A program made the position numbers and the translations under genes. Shown piece by piece: positions 42,541 through 51,155 of a stretch of 64,000 nt of DNA. Positions within the stretch are counted from its first letter, which is position 1, and each line of letters begins with the position of its first letter. Source of the stretch: an uncultured Spirochaetia bacterium (GTDB taxonomy: Bacteria; Spirochaetota; Spirochaetia; SZUA-6; Bin103). Where the stretch lies: positions 1,488,001 to 1,552,000 of the forward strand of contig CATQHW010000002.1 in the NCBI GenBank assembly GCA_958296075.1, in the 5' to 3' direction. The notes beneath the pieces are model-generated. The model had not been told where the DNA came from and did no database searches. It saw only the letters and a program-made list of their open reading frames with translations.

Positions 42541-43720
42541 GCCTTCGCGTCATCGCCAGTAGCGCCGCCGACAACGCGCTCAGGATGACCGCCAATACCA
42601 GATACACCAGCATGCCGCTACGGATGCCGAACGCGTCGGCGACCACCGTGATCACCAGGGGGACCAGCATGCTGCCGAGCCCTCCGCAGGCGCTGGTCAG
42701 CCCCATCGCCTGACTGCGGCGGGTCGGGTATTCCGACCCCGCCAGCAGGATCAGCAGCGGGTAGAGCGCCGACAAGCCGACGCCGGTGAGGACCGCCCCG
42801 GCAGCGACCCAGCCGATGGCCCCTGCCGGCACCGTGATCGCCAATCCGGTCACGGCGACCGCGGCCAGTACCAGGATCACCCGGGCATGTCGCGTGCCGC
42901 GATGCAGGATGGCCGCGCCCACGCGGCCCGCACACAGACCGACCCAGTACAGGGAAACGACCCGCGCCCCCTGCGCGACCGATCCGCCGACCGCGGCGAC
43001 CACGAACTCGCTCGTCCAGGCCGCCATGCCGAGCTCGATGCCGACGTAGACTCCCATCGCCGGCAGGATCACCATGAGCAGCGCCAAGCTGCGGTCGCGG
43101 CCGCCGCCGGATCGCCGCGCCTGCGGCCCACCTGCCACCCTGACGCCTCCCCCGACGGCCAGCGCCGGACGGGTGAGCAGGAACAGCGCCGCGAGCAAGG
43201 TTGCGGCGCTGAGCATCCGGTAGACCAGCCGCCAGTCACCGCCGCCTGCCAGGAACCAGGACGTGGCCCACGTGACGACGATGCCCCCGACCGCGAACCC
43301 GGCGTGCACGAGGTTCATGAGCTGGCCTCGACCGGCGCGCTCCATCGAGATGGTCAGGTCGTTGCCGGCGACCTCCATCGCGCCGAAACCGACTCCGAGC
43401 ACCGCGTAGATCAGCGCGCTGACCGCGATGCTCGGCCACGCGCCAAACAACAGAAGGCCCAGCGCTTCCAGACCGAGGCCGGCCGTAACCGTCAGCCGAA
43501 CGCCGAGGCGAGGCATCACGAAGCCGGCGGCCGTGGTCGACAGCACGAAGGCGGCGGACCCTGCCGCCACGACCAGCCCGGCGTGTGTGTACGACCAGCC
43601 GAGATCGCGGATCATCTGCGGGATCAGCGCGCCGATCGCCGCGACCGCGCCGCCCATGACGCCGATGTGCATCACCAGCGCGGCGAACAGCGAGCGGCTC
43701 CCCCGGTCCCGCGGCAACAT
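42524..43720 (-). CDS. Major facilitator superfamily transporter
   Basis: The 398-residue protein has about 12 hydrophobic segments in two six-helix halves with a basic central loop (GGPQARRSGGGRDR). ATG 43720 starts MLPRDRGSRSLFAALVMHIG; the frame stays open up to 43825 but that part lies in the tRNA gene. It resembles the sugar/drug MFS group (FucP/YfmO-like), but the substrate is unknown. Fragments of its 3' end lie at 40480-40581. Confidence 0.82.
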   Translation of the reverse strand: MLPRDRGSRSLFAALVMHIGVMGGAVAAIGALIPQMIRDLGWSYTHAGLVVAAGSAAFVLSTTAAGFVMPRLGVRLTVTAGLGLEALGLLLFGAWPSIAVSALIYAVLGVGFGAMEVAGNDLTISMERAGRGQLMNLVHAGFAVGGIVVTWATSWFLAGGGDWRLVYRMLSAATLLAALFLLTRPALAVGGGVRVAGGPQARRSGGGRDRSLALLMVILPAMGVYVGIELGMAAWTSEFVVAAVGGSVAQGARVVSLYWVGLCAGRVGAAILHRGTRHARVILVLAAVAVTGLAITVPAGAIGWVAAGAVLTGVGLSALYPLLILLAGSEYPTRRSQAMGLTSACGGLGSMLVPLVITVVADAFGIRSGMLVYLVLAVILSALSAALLAMTRRHARLS

Positions 43721-43790
43721 GGCGGGCCGCAACGTAGCACGGCGGCACCGCGCCAACGGACCCGCGCCGCCGGTTCCGGTCGGACGGAGA

Positions 43791-43862
43791 GCCAGAAGTC
43801 GGATTTGAACCGACGACCTGTTCATTACGAGTGAACCGCTCTGCCAACTGAGCTATTCTGGC
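43791..43862 (-). tRNA. tRNA-Thr (anticodon CGT)
   Basis: A full cloverleaf is visible on the minus strand: acceptor GCCAGAA/TTCTGGC, D stem GCTC/GAGC, anticodon stem GTTCA/TGAAC with loop CTCGTAA, and T arm GTCGG-TTCAAAT-CCGAC. The anticodon CGT reads ACG threonine codons. CCA is not encoded. It lies 70 bases upstream of the MFS start and borders the tandem-copy region. Confidence 0.95.
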
Positions 43863-43907
43863 CGGTCGATCAGCGCACCGGGGTGCACGTTTCTCGTAGT
43901 GCTCCTT

Positions 43908-43915
43908 AGTATAGT
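43908..43915. promoter_or_regulatory. Overlapping divergent -10-like element between tRNA-Thr and the aminotransferase
   Basis: AGTATAGT reads as TATAGT toward the aminotransferase (43910-43915) and TATACT toward the tRNA (43913-43908). For the tRNA, TGGCAC is found 17 bases upstream; no good -35 is seen for the plus strand. The gap between the genes is only 76 bases. Confidence 0.3.
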
Positions 43916-43938
43916 ACAGATTGCCTGTCCGTGCCATC

Positions 43939-44904
43939 ATGGTTGGCGCCGTGAAGCAGAAACCCGCCGCGCAACGCCTTGTCTATCTCAACGGACGGTT
44001 CGTACCGGAGCAGGAAGCCCGCATCTCGATCTTTGACAGCGCCCTCATGTACGGGGACATGGTCTTCGAGATGACGCGCACGTTCCGCCGGGAGCCGTTC
44101 CTCCTCGACCGCCACCTGGACCGGCTCTACGACTCGATCCGGTACGCCCGGATCGAGTGCGGGTTGAGCCAAGCGCAGATGCTCGCCGCCACCCACCAGA
44201 CGATCGAACGCAACCGCGAGGCGCTCGGCGACTACGACTTTCAGATCATGCACAACGTCACGCGCGGCGGCATGGCGCTCTACGCGGAGTTGGTCCGCGA
44301 GGGCACGGCGCCGGTGGTGACCATCAACGTGATCCCACTCATCCGTCACGTCGGCGGCAGCGCCGATGCCTACGAACGGGGAGCGCACTTCGTCACCACT
44401 ACCCAGCGGTCGGTGCCGGCGCGCTACATCGACCCCAAGGCCAAGAACCGGAGCCGCATCTACTACAAGCTCGCGGAGCTGGAGGCCGCCCGCATCGAAC
44501 CGGGTGCGATGGCGCTGCTCACCGACGAACGCGGCTTCATTACCGAAGGCACCGGCAACAACTTCTTCCTGGTCCGCGACGGCGAGGTCCTGACGCCGAA
44601 GCCGCACGACATCCTGCGTGGCGTGTCGCGCGGGTACTGCATGGAACTGGCGCGCGCGGCCGGCATCCCGGTCCATGAGATGGACGTCGAACCGTATGAC
44701 GTCCGACAGGCGAGCGAGGCTTGGTATACCTCGACCTCCATCGCCATGGTGCCGGTGACCCGCTTCAACGGCGGGCCGGTAGGATCGGGCGCGCCCGGAC
44801 CCATCTACCGGCGCCTGCTGAGCGCGTGGTCCACGAGCGTCGGCGTGGACATCCCCGCCCAAGCCAAGCAGTACGCCGGCTTGGCTGCCGACTGGCGACC
44901 CTGA
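43939..44904 (+). CDS. Class IV (branched-chain/D-amino acid type) PLP aminotransferase
   Basis: The 321-residue protein has YLNGRFVPEQEARISIFDSALMYGDMVFE, the N-terminal motif of the fold IV group; the PLP Lys is in SRIYYKLAELEA. GFITEGTGNNFFLVRDGEVLTP and ILRGVSRGYCMELAR are also family motifs. It may transaminate branched-chain or other amino acids; the exact substrate is open. ATG 43939 is chosen. Its stop overlaps the next start (TGATG), so it is coupled with a PhyH dioxygenase. Confidence 0.88.
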   Translation: MVGAVKQKPAAQRLVYLNGRFVPEQEARISIFDSALMYGDMVFEMTRTFRREPFLLDRHLDRLYDSIRYARIECGLSQAQMLAATHQTIERNREALGDYDFQIMHNVTRGGMALYAELVREGTAPVVTINVIPLIRHVGGSADAYERGAHFVTTTQRSVPARYIDPKAKNRSRIYYKLAELEAARIEPGAMALLTDERGFITEGTGNNFFLVRDGEVLTPKPHDILRGVSRGYCMELARAAGIPVHEMDVEPYDVRQASEAWYTSTSIAMVPVTRFNGGPVGSGAPGPIYRRLLSAWSTSVGVDIPAQAKQYAGLAADWRP

Positions 44905-45770
44905 TGCGATTCGTTCGGCTCACAACCGAGCAGCGGCGCTTCTTCGACGATTTCGGCTACCTGATCGTCCGCGACGCGATCGCGCCGGAGCCGCTGGCAC
45001 GCTTCGCCGCCGCCGCCGACCGCTTGGTAGCGGCGCGCTACCGCGAAATCGGCGCCCGTCGCGCCAGCCTCACCAACGTGGTCGCCGCGGAGGGTGCGTT
45101 GCTTCCGCTCCTTGCCTGGGACACGACGGTCCCATTGGTCGTGCAACTGCTCAGCCACAACATCCACCTGACCAAGTCGCACCTGATCTACACGTACCCG
45201 GCTCCGCCCACGGCCGAGCAGCCGACCTACTGGCACCGCGACATCGCCAACAGCTCCGAGGATCTGGGCCTGCACGGCAACACCCGCATGGAGATCAAGA
45301 TCGCCTACCACCTCAGCGACTGCCCGGCGCCGGGATACGGGAACACGTGGCTGGCGCCGGGAAGCAACAACCTGGACCGAGGGTTGGACCTGGTGCCGGG
45401 TAGCACCGATCCCGCCGGTGCGATCGAGCCGGAGCTGAAGGCGGGCGACGCGTTCCTGTTCGAGAACCGCACCTTCCACCGCCAGGGCCTCAACCTGACC
45501 GACCGGACCCGGAAGGTGCTGATGATGGGCTACTCCTACGCATGGCTGTGTCCCAACGACTACGTCGTGCAGGATGCGGAGTTGCTGGAACGAGTGCGGG
45601 ACCCGGTCGAGCGCCAGCTCCTGGGCGCACTGCGCACGTCCAACACCCAGATCGACGATGGCCCGCTCCGTGCGTGGACGGAGCGATACGGCGTGCGCCG
45701 CGCCGCCGAGATCGTCGCGGACGCCGGACGGGTGAGCGGCCGGGATGGTGCGGAGGCTCAGCCTTCCTGA
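44904..45770 (+). CDS. Phytanoyl-CoA dioxygenase (PhyH) family protein, second
   Basis: The 288-residue Fe/2-oxoglutarate dioxygenase has the iron motif YWHRDIANSS (H-x-D) near residue 111, a distal His in RTFHRQG near 194 and the Arg in TRKVLMMGY. LLSHNIHLTKSHLIYTYPAP and PGYGNTWLAPGSN are additional family patterns. It starts in the stop codon of the aminotransferase, suggesting that the two act on one substrate, such as a hydroxylated amino-acid derivative (inference). It overlaps the convergent helicase gene by 13 bases. Confidence 0.87.
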   Translation: MRFVRLTTEQRRFFDDFGYLIVRDAIAPEPLARFAAAADRLVAARYREIGARRASLTNVVAAEGALLPLLAWDTTVPLVVQLLSHNIHLTKSHLIYTYPAPPTAEQPTYWHRDIANSSEDLGLHGNTRMEIKIAYHLSDCPAPGYGNTWLAPGSNNLDRGLDLVPGSTDPAGAIEPELKAGDAFLFENRTFHRQGLNLTDRTRKVLMMGYSYAWLCPNDYVVQDAELLERVRDPVERQLLGALRTSNTQIDDGPLRAWTERYGVRRAAEIVADAGRVSGRDGAEAQPS

Positions 45771-47053
45771 AGCGCCGGGGCGCCCCTCCGCACGCGCCGG
45801 CGCCGGCGGTGCGGCACGCCGCTGCGCACGCGACCGCCGCTCCGATCGATGCCGGCTGGCTTGGTCGAGCGGCCGTGCGGGCGCCGGCCCGGCGGCTCGT
45901 CGACCGCCGCCGCAGCGTGGAAGGGCTGGCCCTGGACCACCTGCAACGCGATGCCGGTGAGTCTTTCGATGCCGCGAAGCTGCGACGTCTCGCTGGGATC
46001 GCAGAACGACAGCGCCGACCCGGAAGCGCCGGCACGTGCCGTTCGTCCGATGCGATGCACGTAGCTCTCCGGCTCGTGCGGGAGTTCGAAGTTGATGACG
46101 TGGCTGATACCATCCACGTCGAGACCGCGGGCGGCGATGTCGGTTGCCACCAGCACGCGCGAGCGGCCGGCTCGAAACCGCTCCAGTGCGCGCTGGCGGG
46201 CGCTCTGTGATTTGTTGCCGTGAATGGCATCCGTCGCGACGCCCAGCTTGGAGACGTGGTCGGCAACCCGGTTCGCGCGATGCTTGGTACGTGCGAACAC
46301 CAGCACGCGGGACAGCGTCGTATCGCGCAGCAGTTCGCGCAGCAGCTTGGGCTTGTCCGCGGCTTTCACGAAGTACACGAGCTGCTGGACGGTATCTACG
46401 GTGGTGGCGGCGGGCGTGACCTCCACGCGCTTCGGCCGGTGCAGGATCTCCTGCGCCAGGCTGGCGACCTCCGGCGGCATGGTCGCCGAGAACAGCAGCG
46501 AGCGCCGGCGGCGCGGCAGCTCCCGAATGATCCGCTTGACGTCGTGGATGAACCCCATGTCCAGCATGCGATCCGCTTCATCGAGGACGAAGAAGGAGAT
46601 GTGGTCGAGGCGGACGTGCCCCTGCTCGAACAGATCCAGGAGACGGCCGGGCGTCGCGACCACGATATCGATGCGCTTCGCGAGCGCAGCCACCTGCGGC
46701 CCCTGCGCAACGCCGCCCAGGATGACCGTCTGACGCAGCCTCAGACCAGCCCCGTAGTCGCGAAAGTCGTCATGTATCTGAACCGCGAGCTCGCGCGTCG
46801 GCGCCAGCACCAGCGCCCGCGGCGCGTGCGGCTTGGCGCGCTCGCGTGCGGCGGCGAGGCTCTGCAACACGGGCAGGGCGAACGCCGCTGTTTTGCCGGT
46901 TCCTGTCTGCGCGATGCCAAGCAGATCCTCGCCTGCCAGGAGACGCGGGATGGCGTGTTGTTGAATCGGGGTGGGCGCCGCGTAGCCCTTGGCTCGCAGC
47001 GCTCGGAGGATGGTCTCGGTCAGACCGAGAGAAGAGAAGGTGACGGATGGCAC
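45758..47053 (-). CDS. DEAD-box RNA helicase (RhlE-like)
   Basis: All helicase motifs are present in the 431-residue protein: Q motif (PTPIQQHAIP), AQTGTGKT, PTRELAVQ, TPGRLLDL, VLDEADRMLDMGF, SATMP, VLVFARTKHRANRVADHV, RVLVATDIAARGLDVDGI and HRIGRTARAG. The tail (about 60 residues) is Arg/Pro-rich, as in RhlE types. GTG 47053 is preferred, with AAGGA 8-10 bases upstream; an in-frame ATG lies at 47116. It probably remodels rRNA or mRNA. Confidence 0.93.
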   Translation of the reverse strand: MPSVTFSSLGLTETILRALRAKGYAAPTPIQQHAIPRLLAGEDLLGIAQTGTGKTAAFALPVLQSLAAARERAKPHAPRALVLAPTRELAVQIHDDFRDYGAGLRLRQTVILGGVAQGPQVAALAKRIDIVVATPGRLLDLFEQGHVRLDHISFFVLDEADRMLDMGFIHDVKRIIRELPRRRRSLLFSATMPPEVASLAQEILHRPKRVEVTPAATTVDTVQQLVYFVKAADKPKLLRELLRDTTLSRVLVFARTKHRANRVADHVSKLGVATDAIHGNKSQSARQRALERFRAGRSRVLVATDIAARGLDVDGISHVINFELPHEPESYVHRIGRTARAGASGSALSFCDPSETSQLRGIERLTGIALQVVQGQPFHAAAAVDEPPGRRPHGRSTKPAGIDRSGGRVRSGVPHRRRRRVRRGAPALQEG

Positions 47054-47163
47054 GTGAGGATTCCTTGTGGAGAACGGTCGCAAGCCGCCGGGATCGGTGG
47101 CGTGGCAGGGATTCACAACAGTGCCGCGCTGAAGGGCGGCACGGATCAGGAGGTACTCCCCCT

Positions 47164-47193
47164 ACGGTAGCGCCCTGCGGGGCGAGTTGTCAA
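47164..47193 (-). promoter_or_regulatory. Candidate promoter for the DEAD-box helicase
   Basis: On the minus strand, TTGACA (47193-47188) is followed by TACCGT (47169-47164) after 18 bases. The -35 is perfect and the -10 is moderate. The TTGACA is part of the inverted repeat GAGTTGTCAACTC. Confidence 0.45.
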
Positions 47194-47214
47194 CTCCCTG
47201 CCCGCACACCGGGC

Positions 47215-48129
47215 TCAGCGGGCGTACCCGTCCGCGTTGCCCTTGCGCCAGTCCGGCAGGTAGCCGCTGGTCGTGCCGAAGCCGTATGACGGGCGGAGCT
47301 GGTTCTCCGTCCGCCATGGCCAACCCTGCCCGCCGATCACGCGAAACTCGTCCCCTTTCCCGGCAAGCCACGCGAACAGGTGAGCGACGTACCGCCCCAC
47401 GAGGTGGCCGCCGTAATCGGCGGTGCGCGGGTCGAAGTCGGCTTCGACACGCCAGTCCCGCCGCGGCGGCGACGTGCGCCAGTAGTTGTACTTGAGCATA
47501 CGGCGGCTTCCGGAGGCGGCCGACGCTCCCCGGCGATGCAGGATACTCTGATGGTGTATGCCGATGGTGCCGGCCGGGCCGTCGCTCAGCACACCGCCTT
47601 GCGGCTGTTGTGCGCCGTCGAATCTGGCCAGATGGCTTCTCGGCAGGATCTCGGTCGGTCCCAGCTCGGCCGGCGTGTCCTGCGGGAAATAGAACACCTC
47701 CACGAAGTGCAACTCCGGCCCGAACACGCAGTCCAGATCCTGGTGCCAATTGCCCGCCTCCGCCGGACATTCGACCCGGTGCAGGCTGGCCAGGATCGGC
47801 AGGCCGATCACGGGACCCAGCAGCGACCGCATGATCCCGGCGACCTGCGGGTTGAGCAGCACGTGCTCGATGAACCAGTCCTCCAGAAAGATCGTGCTCG
47901 GTTCATGACTCCCGCGGATGCGGTCCATCTCCGCCTGCGTCATCCCGTCCGGGACGAAGCCGGGATCGGCCGGGATCGCACCGTCCAGCCAGTCGCACGT
48001 GCGCCGATTGATCTCATCGGGCACCACTCCGCGCAAGAGCAGGCAGCCGTCGCGGCAGAACGCCAGCACCTGCGAATCGGTCATGGTCGGCTCGCAGTCG
48101 AAGGTCCAGGTGTCTCGATCGAACCGCAT
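47215..48129 (-). CDS. Phytanoyl-CoA dioxygenase (PhyH) family protein, third
   Basis: The 304-residue protein has the iron motif NWHQDLDC (H-x-D) near 130, FVEVFYFPQDTPAELGPTEI-PRSH as the core and a distal His in SILHRRGAS. AGGAG lies 7 bases before ATG 48129. It follows the desaturase by 14 bases on the same strand, so the pair is likely cotranscribed and may modify the same lipid or polyketide-like substrate, but that is inference. Confidence 0.87.
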   Translation of the reverse strand: MRFDRDTWTFDCEPTMTDSQVLAFCRDGCLLLRGVVPDEINRRTCDWLDGAIPADPGFVPDGMTQAEMDRIRGSHEPSTIFLEDWFIEHVLLNPQVAGIMRSLLGPVIGLPILASLHRVECPAEAGNWHQDLDCVFGPELHFVEVFYFPQDTPAELGPTEILPRSHLARFDGAQQPQGGVLSDGPAGTIGIHHQSILHRRGASAASGSRRMLKYNYWRTSPPRRDWRVEADFDPRTADYGGHLVGRYVAHLFAWLAGKGDEFRVIGGQGWPWRTENQLRPSYGFGTTSGYLPDWRKGNADGYAR

Positions 48130-48143
48130 GGGCCGCTCCTGCC

Positions 48144-49322
48144 TCAGGCTCCGGCGCGCGCCAGAATGCCGGGCGCCAGATCGCCGATCGAGGCGCCTGG
48201 ATCGTCATCGCTTGCGCGCACGCCCTTGATGACGGCCGGCGTCGGCACCGGCGTGTCGTACTGGTAGTCCGGCTCTTGCTGCTGGCGCTTCCAGGTCGCA
48301 CGCATCTCCTGCCACGCCCCTACCAGGGTGCGCGGCTCCGGCAGATCGTCCGCGATCGTCCGGCTCAACTCGCGCAGGTTGTAGCACGGCACGCCGGCGT
48401 ACATGTGATGCTCCATGTGCCAGTTCATCCGCCAGTACAGAAAAGTGGACAGCGGATCAAGCGTGATCGTGCGCACGCACTTGCGGAAATCGGTGACGTT
48501 GTCGCGCAGGCCGCAGTGCATTGGCGCGCCGACGAAGTACTTCCAGATGTTGCCGAAGAAGATCGGGAAGCTCACCAGCACCGGCAGCAGCCAGAGACCC
48601 GACGCGATCCCGGCGACGGTCACCGCTGCATGGAACAGCAGGGTGATCCGCGCCCAGCGCACCGACTTGCCGCGCTCTTCGGGATGCGCGTCGTACAGGG
48701 CGCGCACCCACTCCTCGGAGTTCTGGCCGGTCGTTTCCGGGGAGCTCGCCACGCCGGCGCGAGGGAATATCCCCAGCGCCGTGCCGGCGGTACTCCGCAG
48801 CAGCGGGATCAACCCCTTGGACTCGAAGCCGCCGGTGATGCTGATCGTGCAGAGCTGCAGCAGGTACAGGACCCGCAGCGACGGGGTCTTGGGCAGCACC
48901 ACCTCCCGGTCGCCGTCCGGATGCAGGGTGTAGCGGTGATGGTAGGTGTGGCTGAGCGCGTAGTCGTGGAAGTTGAACCACGCCAGCAGGCCGTAGACGT
49001 GCAGGAACAGCCGGTTGAGCCGCTTGGTACGGAACACGGTGCCGTGGTCGAGCTCGTGGCACGCGGAGCTGAAGAAGCTGGTGACCGCGCCGTGCAGCAA
49101 CAACGCGAACGCGAACGCGACCCACCTTCCCTGCGAGAACAGGTACCAGGTCAGCACGCCGGTGCCCGCGGCGATGGCCAAGTGGCCGACCGCCTGGAAC
49201 GCTCCGCGCAGGTCGCTGCGCTGCATCAGCCGGCGCAGCATCGCCGGATCGATCGGGCTGCGGTACCACCGCACCCGCAGGCTGCGGCGCACCTGGGCGA
49301 GCGGTGGATGTGCGCTGGACAT
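48144..49322 (-). CDS. Fatty acid desaturase family protein
   Basis: The 392-residue membrane protein carries the three His boxes of di-iron desaturases/hydroxylases: HELDHGT, HTYHHRYT and HMEHHMYAGVP, between four or so hydrophobic segments. It resembles the desaturase/carotenoid-hydroxylase group. ATG 49322 is preceded by GAGG. Substrate and regiochemistry are unknown. The gene is followed by a PhyH dioxygenase. Confidence 0.88.
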   Translation of the reverse strand: MSSAHPPLAQVRRSLRVRWYRSPIDPAMLRRLMQRSDLRGAFQAVGHLAIAAGTGVLTWYLFSQGRWVAFAFALLLHGAVTSFFSSACHELDHGTVFRTKRLNRLFLHVYGLLAWFNFHDYALSHTYHHRYTLHPDGDREVVLPKTPSLRVLYLLQLCTISITGGFESKGLIPLLRSTAGTALGIFPRAGVASSPETTGQNSEEWVRALYDAHPEERGKSVRWARITLLFHAAVTVAGIASGLWLLPVLVSFPIFFGNIWKYFVGAPMHCGLRDNVTDFRKCVRTITLDPLSTFLYWRMNWHMEHHMYAGVPCYNLRELSRTIADDLPEPRTLVGAWQEMRATWKRQQQEPDYQYDTPVPTPAVIKGVRASDDDPGASIGDLAPGILARAGA

Positions 49323-49393
49323 CGGCAGGTCCTCCTCGGCGGTCGCCGTCGGCGCTGGGCGCCGTGGGCAAGCGCTGCGGATGGCATGGTATA

Positions 49394-49423
49394 CCACCGC
49401 CGGAACGAGGTCACCGGCGGTGG
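49394..49423. promoter_or_regulatory. Perfect 10-bp inverted repeat between the desaturase and methyltransferase genes
   Basis: CCACCGCCGG (49394-49403) and CCGGCGGTGG (49414-49423) are separated by 10 bases in the 131-base divergent gap. TATACC follows on the minus strand (49393-49388), so it could be an operator for the desaturase, or a hairpin in the methyltransferase leader. Confidence 0.35.
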
Positions 49424-49453
49424 CCGCCGATGGCTGGTGAAGGATGAAGCAGA

Positions 49454-50887
49454 GTGCAGGCCGTGATCCGTGTCGATCCACGCGACGGCCTGTACGCCTC
49501 CGCTGAGGCAGACGACTTCGGTGCGGCGCGGGAGGCCTTGTGGCGGCGGTTCCGCGACCGCCTGATCGTGCGGCAGGAGCTGAATCGCCGCTTGGTGTCG
49601 TACCAGGCAAACAAGGAGCAGCCCGGGCTGCGGTGGTTCAAGTACAAGGAGGGGTTCTCCGCGGAGCTGGTCCGCGCCGCTTTGCGCACCGGCTCCGGTC
49701 CCGTACTGGACCCATTCGCCGGTATCGGCACGACCGTGCTGGTCGCTGGCGGAGCGGGCCGCCCGGCCACCGGCATCGAGATCATGCCGGTCGGCGCGCG
49801 GGCTGCCCGCGCAATCGCCGTGGCGGTACACCTGTCCGACTTCGACCGGATCGAACGCGCAGCCGGTGGGCTGCTGCAAGCGCTCGGCGGCAGGGATGCG
49901 GATCCGGTATTCCGGTTTCCTCACGTCCCGATCACTGCGCAGGCATTCCCGCCGGAGACCGAGGATGGCATAGCCAAGGCGAGGGCCTTCCTGGATCAGA
50001 TGCAGGAGGGGCCGATCCGGACGCTCCTCGACGTCGCCTGTATGAGCGTCCTGGAGGAAGTCAGCTACACGCGCAAGGACGGCCAGTACCTGCGCTGGGA
50101 CCTGAGGTGCGGACGCGCGCTGCGCAGCGGCATGAACAAGGGGCCGATCCCCGGCTATGCCGCGGCGCTTGCCCGTCGCATCCGGGAGATCCTCCACGAT
50201 GCGCCCCTGCTCGCCCAACGCTACCGCGGTTATGCGTCGCGGATCGTCGAAGGCTCTGTCCTGCGGGAACTCCCTCGGCTTGCCGGCGGTTCGGTGGGCT
50301 TGACCGTCACGTCGCCGCCCTACGCCAATCGCTACGATTACACTCGCACCTATGCGCTGGAGCTGGCGTGGCTGGGATACGACCGGGGCGCGTTCGGAGA
50401 GTTGCGACAGGATCTGATAAGTTCGACCGTCGAAAACCGATCCAAGGAAGCGTTGCTCGCTCGCGAGTACCCGCGCCCGGAGGTGTTGGCGCAGGCCCGC
50501 GCCGCGCTCGAGTCGCAGGCGGCGCTCGCCGAGGTGCTGGATGCCCTGCGCGCGCGCCAGGCCGAATTGAGCAACCCGCACGTCATTCGTCTGGTCGCCA
50601 ACTACTTCTTCGAGATGGCGGTGGTGATCGCCGAGTTGGCGCGGATCACCCGGCCCGGCGGCTGGGTAATCATGGTCAATGACAACGTCCAGTACCATGG
50701 CGAGGAGGTGCCGGTAGACCTGATCCTGTCGGATATTGCGGAGCGTTGTGGGTTCTCGTGTACGGAGATCAGCGTGCTGCCGCGCGGCAAGGGCAACGCA
50801 AGCCAGCAGATGGGCCGCTTTGGCCGCCGCGAACTCCGCAAGTGCGTCTACCGCTGGCGACGAACTGGGAATGGAGATAGTGGCTGA
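49454..50887 (+). CDS. DNA methyltransferase (TSPPY-type amino-methylase)
   Basis: The 477-residue protein has the SAM motif LDPFAGIGTT near residue 86 and the catalytic TSPPYANRYDYTRTY near 284, with about 190 residues between that could hold the target-recognition region. The conserved C-terminal VANYFFEMAVVIAELARITRPGGWVIMVND follows. TSPPY points to N4-cytosine (or N6-adenine) methylation. GTG 49454 has AAGGA 10 bases upstream; GTG 49463 is an alternative. No intact endonuclease is next to it, only a truncated ORF. Confidence 0.85.
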   Translation: MQAVIRVDPRDGLYASAEADDFGAAREALWRRFRDRLIVRQELNRRLVSYQANKEQPGLRWFKYKEGFSAELVRAALRTGSGPVLDPFAGIGTTVLVAGGAGRPATGIEIMPVGARAARAIAVAVHLSDFDRIERAAGGLLQALGGRDADPVFRFPHVPITAQAFPPETEDGIAKARAFLDQMQEGPIRTLLDVACMSVLEEVSYTRKDGQYLRWDLRCGRALRSGMNKGPIPGYAAALARRIREILHDAPLLAQRYRGYASRIVEGSVLRELPRLAGGSVGLTVTSPPYANRYDYTRTYALELAWLGYDRGAFGELRQDLISSTVENRSKEALLAREYPRPEVLAQARAALESQAALAEVLDALRARQAELSNPHVIRLVANYFFEMAVVIAELARITRPGGWVIMVNDNVQYHGEEVPVDLILSDIAERCGFSCTEISVLPRGKGNASQQMGRFGRRELRKCVYRWRRTGNGDSG

Positions 50888-51155
50888 ATCTGGCCGCACG
50901 CAGGACGCTATAGCCCGTGCCCGCAAGATCGCCGGGCGAATCGCTAAAGGCGAGGATCTGCGAGTACGCGACCTTGGGCCTACGTGGGTCGCATCGCGGT
51001 CAACGGCGGCGCGGCCCGCTCCCCTCCTGCCTTGCCCCCGTGCCACTCCCCGGCGTACCGGAACGCGGTGGCGTAGCGCTCGCTCGCGGCCACGGCGGCG
51101 GGCCGACCGCTGTCGATGGAGTCGATGGCGGCGCTCAACAGCGCGAACACCTTGA
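50871..51155 (+). pseudogene. Possible truncated gene downstream of the methyltransferase
   Basis: An ORF starting at ATG 50871 overlaps the methyltransferase 3' end by 17 bases. Its first 35-40 codons (ESGRTQDAIARARKIAGRIA and onward) look protein-like, but from about 50980 it runs antisense to the next gene, where composition is clearly a shadow. This suggests the 5' end of a former partner gene, perhaps the cognate endonuclease, cut off by a rearrangement. No domain is recognised. Confidence 0.35.

Noticed and set aside
43791..43862. tRNA-Thr as attachment site of an integrated element
   Set aside because: No integrase and no duplicated tRNA 3' end was seen on either side, so integration cannot be supported even though the tandem region is adjacent.
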